From: Chromera velia
Lineage: Eukaryota > Sar > Chromeraceae
DNA: 14,144 bases
Assembly (NCBI GenBank): GCA_018398765.1
Contig: JAHBMJ010000799.1
Span: forward strand, 26,619-40,762
Direction of reading: 5' to 3'
A model generated the notes under the pieces. That model searched no databases. It saw only the letters and a program-made list of their open reading frames with translations, and had not been told where the DNA came from. Below are positions 1-7,896 of the stretch, in pieces. Position numbers and translations under genes: made by a program. How positions within the stretch are numbered: position 1 is the stretch's first letter; each line of letters opens with the position of its first letter.

Positions 1-267
1 AGACAGAGTGAGCTGTGCGGACTACACAACGAGAACCGAACCCCTGGTGGCTGCCGAACCTTGACAACAATGCAGCTCCAGCAAGTCAGTAGAATATCAA
101 GCAGGGCTCCTCAGAGAACCATTGGAGCTTTAGGCAGCTGCTCAGACTGCACTGTCGTTGCCAAGCTTGGCTCTGATGACACCCAAACCCCACCGAGTCC
201 AAGGGACGCAATCGCAAGACCAGGTTCAACAGATTCAAACGTCGCAATGGACACGAGAGGCATCTGA
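1..267 (+). CDS. possible 3' end of a gene entering from the left edge (unknown)
   Basis: Frame 1 is open from the first base of the window to a TGA at 265-267 (88 codons), so this could be the last coding exon of a gene that starts outside the window. The first internal ATG is at 70. The peptide is rich in Ser, Thr, Arg and Pro, with no domain I recognise, no membrane segment and no signal peptide. An overlapping 130-codon frame is open on the minus strand, so the open length alone is weak evidence of coding. It could equally be untranslated or intergenic DNA. Confidence 0.2.
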   Translation, partial: RQSELCGLHNENRTPGGCRTLTTMQLQQVSRISSRAPQRTIGALGSCSDCTVVAKLGSDDTQTPPSPRDAIARPGSTDSNVAMDTRGI

Positions 268-451
268 GAAGATCTATATATGCCAAGTCCAGCAATGTGG
301 TTCCTGCACAGAGCTTGAGCAGAGGTCGTAGTATATCGTAGTATGCTGGGAGGTATTTGCTGAAAACACTGATCGTGTCTGAATGCTGACAGTGGAAGGA
401 TGCGGGAGGACTTTGGGCAGAAGAAAGATGTGAAGAATTTAAGAGGTTTAG

Positions 452-493
452 GTGAGTCGGTATTAATATATATTAATATTACTTCAACTGCAG
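452..493 (+). other. candidate 42-nt intron
   Basis: The segment starts with a strong donor (TTTAG|GTGAGT), is AT-rich, and ends in a TGCAG acceptor. It lies in a short frame open from 373 to a TAG at 553-555, and its length of 42 nt keeps that frame whether or not it is spliced. The flanking peptide repeats GDGK but resembles nothing known to me. The match to splice consensus is seen in the sequence; that this region is transcribed is only inferred. Confidence 0.2.
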
Positions 494-1170
494 GAGACGG
501 CAAGCAGGCAAGAATGACTTACGTCGGAGACGGCAAAAAAACACTTGAGGCGTAGACGGATAAACTACGTGAGAAAGGATTCAAGTTTACACGGACCTTT
601 GAAGCCGATTTTCACAGTCATTCTCCGCCGAAACTACCATTTCTCCAGCTTTTCAGCCTGTTCGTTCCTGTTCACGACTATTCACGACACACCTTTGTGT
701 GTTGGTGATGACTGCATGACGAAAGAAAGGACAATGCAAAGAAGTGCAGGTGCGCTACCCGGATAAGGAGACGGAGACGGGAGAATTACTGCAGGGCTCC
801 TCGGCGTGTACGGCCCCTTTGTGCTTGACCAGAAATGAGGGCCGAAGTAGACAACCAAGGCAGTCGCCCTCCGTTCAGTGTGGCGGTACTGAATCTGACG
901 GGTGACCTCACGGTTGGACAGTCAGTCTGAAAAGGAACCGGGGCGGCTCTATGAGGTGGAGCGTGCAACCTTATCCGGTCTTCCTGTCTACCTGTGTTTG
1001 CCTGTCTTCCGAGCTCTTGGTATCTTCGCAGTCTGATCGAAGAATGCTCGTAAGAGAAGCATGCACTTCAATACATCCGTTCTTCTAGTCGTCTTTGCGT
1101 TCCTCTTTTAACGCCCCTCTGCCGTTCTGTGTGTTGGGTGGGTGGGGGGGGGAGTGACTGACTGAGGAAG

Positions 1171-1198
1171 ACAGAGACAGAGACAGAGACAGAGACAG
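1171..1198. repeat. (ACAGAG)n microsatellite
   Basis: About four and a half copies of the hexamer ACAGAG, following a G-rich run. Read on the minus strand it gives an alternating Ser-Val peptide in shadow frames, which is a repeat artefact rather than a protein. Confidence 0.9.
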
Positions 1199-1334
1199 GG
1201 CTTTCCTTTCCCTCTCCCCCCTTCTTCTTTCCCTGGTAACACTGACTGAATGACTGATTGACCGGATGATCGCTTGGCTGAGTGGCTTCAGGACTGACTT
1301 GCTGGCTGACTGACAAGTTGATTTCGATCGCATA

Positions 1335-1374
1335 TGAATGAATGAATGAATGAATGAATGAATGAATGAATGAA
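1335..1374. repeat. (TGAA)10 microsatellite
   Basis: Ten uninterrupted copies of TGAA. In the minus-strand frame it gives a repeated Ser-Phe-Ile-His pattern with no other sign of coding. Confidence 0.97.
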
Positions 1375-1651
1375 GCTGTTGACCCCTTCCCTTCGATTGT
1401 CTTTGCAGCATCATAAGAACAGCTGACGTCTTCGGGTGCTCATCTGTTTACTGCATGGGGCTGAAGAAGTTTGATATTCGGTCAGTGGACAGTGGGCCCA
1501 TAGCTCGCCGCTCTGTTTCCATTTTTTTGTGAAAGAAAGAAGAAGGAAAAAAAGCCGCTCAAGTGAATTTATGATACGTTGTAAAGCTTTTCCCCCGCAA
1601 CAACCGATTTAATGCAGGTCCTCTGTGGGGCTTCATAAGAAGAGCTTCGTC

Positions 1652-2968
1652 ATGCGGGTAGACTGTACAGAGACGGAAGGGGGGGCAGACGGGGGAAAGG
1701 GGATGTTCAGTGCGGAGAAATTCTGGAATGCTGTGAGGGAGTTTGGCCTCTTTCCGATTTTTGTGGACCCCTCTGTTGGTGTGAGGGGGGGCGGTGAGGG
1801 GGGAGCTAGTGAGAGAGGGATGTGTGTGGAAATAGAATTGGAATGCTTCTCCCTTCCTGCTCTGATTGCCTGTCTGGGGGGTGAGAGAGGGACCTCGAGT
1901 CTCGAGAAGGAGACGGCATCTCGTTTGACTCCCTGCTTTGTTTTTGGACACGACATGCCGTTATCGTTCTTATGGGAGGGGAAGGGAGTGGAAGAAAAGG
2001 AGGCACCATTTGCTGATTGGCATCATTGGCTTCTTTCAGAAATGCCCCCGAGAGAGGGGAAGGCAGGCCCTCTGAATTGCTCTGGGGGGGTGGAAACAGA
2101 ACGACGGACAGACGAGAAGGAGGAAACCGGTGAGCGCAATATGAAGCTCTCTGCTGACGCTTTTCATTCAAATTTTGCTGAGGGGAAGGAAAGCAGCTCG
2201 TCGTGGAGTGAGCGTTTTGGGAAGAACCGAATTGCGTGTCTCAGGAGGGCTGTCAGACAGGGAGCTCTGACTTTGTTCTTGTCTTTTTTCCCTCCTGGAT
2301 TTAGCCCGTCAGTGAAGGTGTTGGAAGGGGATCGGGAAGAGAAACCAAATGGAAGGAGAGAAGGGAGAGAGCAGGAGGGACAGTGTCGAAGAGAGAGAGA
2401 TGACGAAAGTCAATTGATGAAGTGGGGGGACAACGAACCTTGTTCGGGAAAGAAACGTAACATGAATGTGCAAACAGAGGGAGAGAGTAAAAGCGTCAGG
2501 GTCACAGGTGAGGAACCGGAGTCTATGCAAAAGCGGGAGAAGGAGGTGGAGGGTGTCGGAGGATCCTCAGGGTCGTTTGAGGGACCAAACGAGAGAGAAA
2601 GAGAAAAGGAGAAGGGTGCTGTCAGCTCTGTGAGAACAGATGTACCATCAAGCACACGTCGTGAGACCCTTCTTCGTGCTCCCGTCACTTCTGTAGCTGC
2701 CTGCGTTATCTGGACGGCATTCCGTCAAAGCATTCAAATGATGGCTTGCGGCCCCTCTCAGCATACATCAGATGTGAAGAGGAAAGGTCCTGTTGAGGGC
2801 TCGATGGAAGACGATGTGCGGCGGGGGGGCGATGTTTCCTTTCCTCCACCCCAGAGGTTACTTGAGGGGGCGGTTTCATGGAGCGCTGTTGACACGGGCA
2901 GGCAGGGTAAGCGGACAGATGAATACGGATGTGAGCGACCAAAGGGGTTTGGGCAGAAGATTGACTAA
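1652..2968 (+). CDS. hypothetical protein, 438 codons, unknown function
   Basis: This is the longest plus-strand frame in the left third of the window, ending in TAA at 2966-2968. The frame is open from just after a TAA at 1610-1612. The first ATG is at 1652; a second, giving MFSAEKFW, is at 1703. A possible acceptor (TTTAATGCAG) ends at 1617, so the frame could also be a 3' exon of a longer gene. The first 150 residues are of mixed composition with Trp, Phe and Cys (for example around FPIFVDPSVG) and look protein-like. The later part is rich in Glu, Arg, Lys and Gly, including runs such as REREKEK. I see no domain, signal peptide or membrane segment. The strand is purine- and G-rich, which itself reduces stop codons, and shadow frames of about 107-130 codons overlap on the minus strand. 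Coding is therefore likely but not certain. Confidence 0.45.
   Translation: MRVDCTETEGGADGGKGMFSAEKFWNAVREFGLFPIFVDPSVGVRGGGEGGASERGMCVEIELECFSLPALIACLGGERGTSSLEKETASRLTPCFVFGHDMPLSFLWEGKGVEEKEAPFADWHHWLLSEMPPREGKAGPLNCSGGVETERRTDEKEETGERNMKLSADAFHSNFAEGKESSSSWSERFGKNRIACLRRAVRQGALTLFLSFFPPGFSPSVKVLEGDREEKPNGRREGREQEGQCRRERDDESQLMKWGDNEPCSGKKRNMNVQTEGESKSVRVTGEEPESMQKREKEVEGVGGSSGSFEGPNEREREKEKGAVSSVRTDVPSSTRRETLLRAPVTSVAACVIWTAFRQSIQMMACGPSQHTSDVKRKGPVEGSMEDDVRRGGDVSFPPPQRLLEGAVSWSAVDTGRQGKRTDEYGCERPKGFGQKID
2508..2696 (+). other. candidate frame-preserving intron (exitron-like) inside the open frame
   Basis: A near-consensus donor (CACAG|GTGAGG) and a pyrimidine-rich acceptor (ending CTTCTGTAG) bracket 189 nt, exactly 63 codons. 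Removing it joins SVRVT to AACVIW and deletes a charged low-complexity stretch rich in Glu, Arg and Lys. The open frame is intact with or without splicing. Splicing is inferred only from the site matches. Confidence 0.25.
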
Positions 2969-3313
2969 TTTTAGTGACGAAGCTTAGGAGAAATCAAGCT
3001 TGATGCCCACTACTATTTTTATGAGTTTAGTGTTAGATTTGTTCCAGGATTTGTTGAACTAGTTGTTGAATCACGTGGAATCTTAAGTGCAAAAATAGTT
3101 GAATCACTTAAATTTTTAACATTTTGGCTACACTGGCAATATTTTATTCAGTTAACGTTACGTGAATGTGCATTACTTTTAATTTTTGAAGAAAGACGTC
3201 ACTCAGACGTGCATCTTCACTGATTCTTCAGGTGTGGTCTGACGAGAAAAATTTATGTATATACGATCTGAATCATCGAATAATTCTAGTTTATCATAGG
3301 ACCATGGGTACTA

Positions 3314-3532
3314 GGCGTCGGCTAAAGAAAAAAAAAAAGATCCGCCAAAACCCTTTACTTTTTTTCTTTTTTTTTTTCTTTTTTAGTCAAACAACTGTTG
3401 TTCAAGTATTGCAGAAGTGTTATTCATGTTTTACACAACTGTTGTTAAGTGTTGTTTAGGGTAAAAAAGTAAAAAAGAAAGAAAAAAAAAAGATTCCCTC
3501 TGATCGCTTACTTTTTTTCTTTAGCCGACGCC
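3314..3532. mobile_element. MITE-like element, 219 bp, 21-bp perfect terminal inverted repeats
   Basis: The left end reads GGCGTCGGCTAAAG followed by A's, and the right end is its exact reverse complement over 21 bp. Each end is flanked by TA (3312-3313 and 3533-3534), as expected for the TA target duplication of Tc1/mariner-type elements. The flanking bases also form CTAG on both sides, so a 4-bp CTAG duplication cannot be excluded. The interior is A/T tracts plus two direct copies of ACAACTGTTGTT (from 3391 and 3435). There is no coding capacity, so it would depend on a transposase elsewhere. Confidence 0.7.
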
Positions 3533-3703
3533 TAGCAATATGTAACAATGATGTGAAAAGTAAAACGTTTAATTAATTGAGAGTATACCGGTGTTATCCA
3601 AGTGTTACATACCAGTGCATTAATGAATTCTTTTAAAAACTTTTAGTCTAGCTCTTATACAATAATACACATTTCCTTATAGACAATTATTTTTTATAAA
3701 TGC

Positions 3704-3711
3704 ATGATTGA
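3704..3711. repeat. target-site duplication, left copy
   Basis: ATGATTGA directly before the CAGGG terminus; identical to 4681-4688. Confidence 0.82.
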
Positions 3712-4680
3712 CAGGGTTGCTTTTTTATCCGGTAACAACCCTTCTCTGCCGGTAATTACTGGATTACCGGTGATTGACTCTAATTACTAAGCTTTACCAG
3801 GAAAAAAATGAGAAAAAAATTAAGTCTCAAAAAAAATTTTTGCCTGCAGCGCAACCCCTAATCTACAGTTTTAAATACTTATTTTAACGTTTTTAATACT
3901 TAGGAATCAAGTTAGGATTTAAAAAAAAAAACAGAAAATCTGTTTGCCTGATTGGTTTCTGAATTTTATCGTCCCTCCCTGTTGCCTTTCAAATCTCGGT
4001 ATCTCTGCCTGGCTTATCTCAGTTTGAGCTTCTCTGACATCTGTGCCTGCCTCGATCATTGTCTTCCAAATCTCCACGTGTGTACCTACCTTGCGCTTAC
4101 TTTTGTCTATGCCATTCTGTGCATTTTAATTTTACGTCTGTTGAGGCATGCTAGCTGTTCTCTTTATAAGACTTATACACGCTTCTGTTTAATGGACTGC
4201 CACTAGAGACTGCCATCTTAATCCGTCTTGTGTGCTATTAATTCTGGCCCAACTCGGACAACTTATACACCCGGGGAGGGTCCTAGGTTGCACATACCTA
4301 GCTAGTGACACAGTGCCCATCTAGTTTGCCGTTAGCTAGTCTGAGCCTAGGTCTGAGCCAAAAAGGCTTAGATTAACAGTATCATGCATCGACTAGTGAC
4401 TATTGGTTAAGCATATTTTATATCTCTGTGAACAAATAACTTGAAATTATGTTTATTATCGGACATAAATTTTTTTGAATATGATATGATTGATTGATTA
4501 ATAAGTTTCGCACTAGGCCTTCCCGCTATGACATTGTCTATCTTTTGCCAGAGTGTGTGAAATTATGCTTTGTCTCTATAACTTTTACCGAAATTTTTAC
4601 TAGTGGCCGGCGACTCTACCGGTAATTACCGGTTGACCGGTAATCAGTTTGCTTTACCACTGGAAAAATCGGTAACCCTG
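3712..4680. mobile_element. non-autonomous hAT-like DNA transposon, 969 bp
   Basis: The left end begins CAGGGTTGC and the right end is GGTAACCCTG, so the termini are inverted copies of CAGGGTT. Both sides carry the same 8 bp, ATGATTGA, as a target-site duplication. CAGGG-type termini with 8-bp duplications are the signature of the hAT superfamily. Subterminal blocks at both ends contain palindromic CCGGTAATTAC-type motifs (3749-3771 and 4618-4644), which resemble the subterminal repeats hAT transposases bind. The longest internal frame is about 84 codons and resembles no transposase, so the element is non-autonomous. The intact duplication suggests a fairly recent insertion. Confidence 0.82.
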
Positions 4681-4688
4681 ATGATTGA
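4681..4688. repeat. target-site duplication, right copy
   Basis: ATGATTGA directly after the CCCTG terminus; identical to 3704-3711. Confidence 0.82.
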
Positions 4689-5000
4689 TCGATTTTTGTA
4701 CCAAATTAATTGATAATTTCTTAAAAACATGTTTGATCTACTATCTCCTACTATTCGGCTGCTAAACATGACCATGCGATGACCATGCATATTTGAAATA
4801 TCTAGTTAAGTATCAAATAATGAATTACCGGCATAGCCTGAGTGCATTACAATCAATTATTTTAAATTTAATATAATTTTGTTTAAGACATTAAGTGATC
4901 TTTATATTGTGAAATTATATACTGATTGTCTGACATTGTCTACACCTTGACATTTAGCCTGTAAAAGCCTGAGGCGAGGTTGAAAAAAAACAGAGTCCTA

Positions 5001-5273
5001 CTTTAACATCGAGTCAGACTGCAGGACAGAGAGGACGCGCTCCTGCAAGAGAGTGCAGCGTCTGTGCATGCTGGCGGAAGGGGGGGCCCCCAGGAGAGGG
5101 TCGGGATAGTGGGGGGCGCCGTCTGTATAGCAAACCTTTTCAACAATTGTGCTGGCAAAAACGGGGATGGGCTCTGGGTGGTTGGGAGCCTGACTGCTGC
5201 TGCTAGTGGGGAGGGGGGGCTCTGCACTCTGATCGATCTTCTCTTGTTTGCTGCTGAAGAATTGGGCCTTCTG
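5001..5273 (-). other. open 91-codon extension behind the MYND gene's TGA
   Basis: Reading on from the TGA at 5276-5274 in the same frame gives 91 sense codons before a TAG at 5000-4998. It starts with QKA, which matches what normally follows the sixth cysteine of a MYND finger. A Pro/Ser-rich stretch follows, then a Leu-rich end. It lacks the expected final His and Cys ligands at the normal spacing. A second minus frame is also open across this GC-rich stretch, so openness alone is weak. It is 3' untranslated sequence unless the TGA is read through or recoded. Confidence 0.4.
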
Positions 5274-7364
5274 TCACTCCCGCGAGCAGTACACTGCAAG
5301 CTTGCACCCGACACAGTTCTGTGACTTCCTCTTCTCCTTTCCACAATTGTCACAGGCAAACGGGTACACTGCCTTCACCTCCGATCGGCTTCGAAGGGGA
5401 ACATATGTTCTGTTTCGATCTGGCACTGAAACTGCAATCGCATTGGGAAGAGAAGGGCGGCGCTCGTTGGACACCTGAGTGGACAGGGTTCCACTCTGTC
5501 CCTGGGTCGGTTGAGCCTCTCTTTCTGCTTTTTTTCTAGGAGACTGCCCCTCTTCTTCGATGTGCTCTTCCAATGGGGACTCTCGACATGCGAGAGCAAG
5601 CAGCTGGCAAGCTGCTGCAGTCTTCTCCGACTCCTGTGACTCCTCAGACTCGGCTATGAGCGTCTTCCCTTGCGTCTGCTTCTGTTGTTGAATCAGACAA
5701 GAAGCTTTTGTGACTTCCTTGTCAAGAAAGGATGAGACGTTGCACAGAGGCACCTTGGAGAGTAGACTGGAGGGGTTGTCCGTCTTTCTGTCAAGGCGCA
5801 GCCAGTCGAGCAGAGCACACTGAGCGGTGGAACGATTGGACTCATCAAGAGGGGGGTTGAGGGACCTCCTTTCAGCGGGACGGAGGGAGGACTCAAGGCG
5901 AAGAATGAGGGCGGCTGTGAACAGCCAGGCAGGCAACGGGCTTGGGAATCGGTGTTGCTCCTCCTGTTCGTCCCCCTCTCCTTCTCCTTCTCTGTCTTGC
6001 CTCTCTCTGACAAGGACCTCAAACTGAGAATCCATTTTGTAAAGAGCCTGCAGAACTCTTACCTTCCCCTTTTCGGCCTCTTTCATCACTTTCGGATTCT
6101 GCAGAACCATCTCCAGAGCCTTGGCCCTGTAGGGCAAAATGATCGACCGATAGGCAGTCTGGAACCCCGAATTGACTTCAGGGTCAAGGGAGGCATCGGC
6201 CTTCAGTGCATGCTCAAACAGACAGAGAGCATCCCCTGACGTGGACGTGTCAGGATCAGGAGATGCGAATGCAGTTCTCTCTGCACGGACTATATCTGCA
6301 GTCATACCGAAATGCTGCAAAACGCGCACATAGAACCCCCATTTGAAAATGGAAAACGCAGAAGCCCCCAACTTTTCAACCATGGTCTGTTTTTCTTTTG
6401 AACCTTTCCAACCAGCTTCCTGAAAACGGTAACACGCTCGGAAGTATCGGGAAAAGTCCAGACGCCCCCCGGCCTCACACGAGTTCAAAACCTCCACAGC
6501 CTCTCTATACAGCAGCAACGGCTTGTTGCAATCTGTGTGGCTCCCATTGGAGAGAGCTGTCAAAAGATACAAGACACTGTCGAGGGCTGCGCAATCCATC
6601 ATGAGCGAGCACGGCTCTGCCTGCTGTATGAGTGTCTTCAAGCCCCGCACAAAAGCAGGGCAGGCCCAGATATGGTAACGAAGCCGGGGCCAGTTCTCGA
6701 GACAGATCGACAACAAACGCGCACCACAAAGACGCGGAACGAAGCCCCAAGGAACCAATGCTGGGATACGGTGCTGAAGCATCCCTGTGGCTTTCAGTCT
6801 TTGGTCGTTGATGACTTCTGTCATCCAATTGGGATAGAGCTCATTCGACTCAGAGCAGAAGAGCCAGAAAATAGATTGGAAGAAGCCACGTACGAGGACT
6901 AGATCTCGAACGATCGCAGTTGAACGCACAGCTGCAGCAGCTGACAGCTTTTTCTTCCTTACTTCGATGCTCTCTTCCGTATCAAAATTCATCTGCCAAA
7001 CCCAGCCCGCGTCCGTTTTATACCCTTTGCCTGTGCAGTGAGAGGCAGCTTGAAACGTATCCTTGAAAGCATGCTGCACTTCTTTGAGTTTCACGCAAGC
7101 CTCTGAAAAGTCTGCACCAAAACACTCAACTTGTCGGTACACCTGACCGAACTCCTTATCAGAAAGGTCTGCAATTCGACCCTCGGGACCTTGGGGGGTC
7201 TTTGCAATTGCTCTTTCAAGCATGGCCTTTGCGCAAACATACTGGACAACCATTCTTCGGAGGGAACTGAATTCATCTCCAATCAGAACGAAGTCGGGGA
7301 ACAGACTGGTGCTGTTGCCCCCTGGACTCGCTTCCTGCACGTTCTCTTTGGAGTCCGTCGCCAT
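5274..7364 (-). CDS. MYND-type zinc-finger protein, C-terminally truncated at the finger
   Basis: An intronless 696-codon frame. The start is the ATG at 7364-7362 (MATDSKENV), with A at -3 and G at +4; the frame is open further upstream but has no earlier ATG. Residues 1-450 are a mixed, probably helical region with many Trp, Phe and Cys and no domain I can name. Residues about 456-469 are an acidic Glu/Gly tract, and residues about 570-640 are Gln/Glu/Ser-rich and probably disordered. The C-terminus carries most of a MYND finger: C671, C674, C684, C687 and C693 in the order CxxC-x9-CxxC-x5-YCSRE. MYND fingers bind two zinc ions and usually mediate protein-protein contacts, often with proline-rich partners in chromatin or signalling proteins. 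The stop codon takes the place of the sixth ligand, so the second zinc site cannot form as annotated. The gene is divergent from the dioxygenase gene. The identification rests on the finger; the function of the large N-terminal part is unknown. Confidence 0.85.
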   Translation of the reverse strand: MATDSKENVQEASPGGNSTSLFPDFVLIGDEFSSLRRMVVQYVCAKAMLERAIAKTPQGPEGRIADLSDKEFGQVYRQVECFGADFSEACVKLKEVQHAFKDTFQAASHCTGKGYKTDAGWVWQMNFDTEESIEVRKKKLSAAAAVRSTAIVRDLVLVRGFFQSIFWLFCSESNELYPNWMTEVINDQRLKATGMLQHRIPALVPWGFVPRLCGARLLSICLENWPRLRYHIWACPAFVRGLKTLIQQAEPCSLMMDCAALDSVLYLLTALSNGSHTDCNKPLLLYREAVEVLNSCEAGGRLDFSRYFRACYRFQEAGWKGSKEKQTMVEKLGASAFSIFKWGFYVRVLQHFGMTADIVRAERTAFASPDPDTSTSGDALCLFEHALKADASLDPEVNSGFQTAYRSIILPYRAKALEMVLQNPKVMKEAEKGKVRVLQALYKMDSQFEVLVRERQDREGEGEGDEQEEQHRFPSPLPAWLFTAALILRLESSLRPAERRSLNPPLDESNRSTAQCALLDWLRLDRKTDNPSSLLSKVPLCNVSSFLDKEVTKASCLIQQQKQTQGKTLIAESEESQESEKTAAACQLLALACRESPLEEHIEEEGQSPRKKAEREAQPTQGQSGTLSTQVSNERRPSLPNAIAVSVPDRNRTYVPLRSRSEVKAVYPFACDNCGKEKRKSQNCVGCKLAVYCSRE

Positions 7365-7896
7365 CGTTCTCCAATCACTCGAAACTGAAGTTCGGACGGT
7401 TTGGATCCTTGTAGCACGCAAAAGAACGGACTAGAGCTGACATTTCACAAGACACAATTTCATACAATCAGTGGGTATCGCGTACACGAGACACTCACAG
7501 ACGTATTAATATACAGTGACGAAGGCCGGTCCATGTTCAGCTCTTGAGATCTCTTGAGTCCGATCGAAGCTTTTCGTGCACATCATTGTGCAACACTTGT
7601 GCAACACGCGCAACACCATGCAACACCTGCATGCATGATTTAATTGTTTTCGCTTTTTCGGGCCACTCGCAATGATCGTTCCAGTATAGTCCTGTATACG
7701 TGTCAAACCGCAAAGTCATGCATCCATAGCTACTAAGTCAAGGTCGTACCCTGATTCTCATCCAGAAGTTCAACAGCAAGTCCCCTCAGCTGGCGCATTC
7801 CATTGAAAGGCCACGAAAGCCGGGTGCATTGAGGATTGCTCTGATCCAGAGGCCGAAAGACATCGAGAGAGTCGGAGACGCGCACAGATATACGGA
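7365..7896. promoter_or_regulatory. shared divergent promoter region
   Basis: A 532-bp spacer separates the MYND start (leftward) from the dioxygenase start (rightward), so it must hold both 5' regions. It contains no convincing TATA box and no long frame. The visible candidates for regulatory sites are a GCAACAC array (7590-7626) and a tandem CTCTTGAG (7541-7548 and 7551-7558, spanning a palindromic GAGATCTC). Confidence 0.45.
7590..7626 (+). repeat. four phased GCAACAC copies
   Basis: Exact GCAACAC heptamers start at 7590, 7601, 7610 and 7620, spaced 11, 9 and 10 bp, close to one DNA helical turn. Spacing on one face of the helix suggests a clustered protein-binding site in the divergent promoter. 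This is inferred; no known factor is assigned. Confidence 0.5.

Larger units (their letters stand above)
268..1617. other. no confident gene; intergenic or untranslated
   Basis: All open frames here are short and overlap on both strands. I see two microsatellites, a G9 run near 1143, and a 10-bp inverted repeat (CCGGATAAGG at 759-768, its complement at 969-978) that is short enough to be chance. GGAGACGGCAA occurs twice (about 491-534). No tRNA-like or rRNA-like sequence was seen. Confidence 0.4.
2969..4999. other. AT-rich intergenic island containing transposon remnants
   Basis: Base composition drops sharply to AT-rich after the TAA at 2968 and recovers near 5000. Outside the two mobile elements listed separately I see no gene. 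Small structures include a palindrome ATCAAGCTTGAT (2993-3004), a TTAAGTG/CACTTAA hairpin (3083-3111), and a tandem ATGACCATGC (4768-4788). The gap between the two mobile elements, 3536-3703, shows nothing else. The segment lies 3' of both flanking coding frames. Confidence 0.6.

Noticed and set aside
111-503. 130-codon minus-strand frame near the left edge
   Set aside because: No recognisable domain or good start context, and it overlaps a plus-strand frame open to the edge; length alone is not enough.
759-978. 10-bp inverted repeat suggestive of a small mobile element
   Set aside because: The match does not extend beyond 10 bp, there is no target duplication, and a repeat this short is expected by chance in the window.
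2130-2182. 53-nt intron-like segment (GTGAGC donor, CTGAC branch-like site, TGAG acceptor)
   Set aside because: Splicing shifts the frame into a stop within ten codons, so it does not fit the open frame.
3952-4206. 84-codon hydrophobic frame inside the hAT-like element
   Set aside because: No similarity to a transposase and no coding features; AT-rich filler.
5274-5276. A general UGA-to-Cys genetic code as in Euplotes
   Set aside because: About 50 cysteines in the three better-supported genes are encoded by TGC or TGT and none of these genes needs TGA as sense; one site does not justify a code change.
5003-5359. 118-codon minus-strand frame overlapping the end of the MYND gene
   Set aside because: It is a shifted frame across the finger, encodes a Ser/Pro/Arg-rich peptide and does not supply the missing MYND ligands. 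I also tried joining later acceptors in this area to the finger and none restored the His and Cys ligands.
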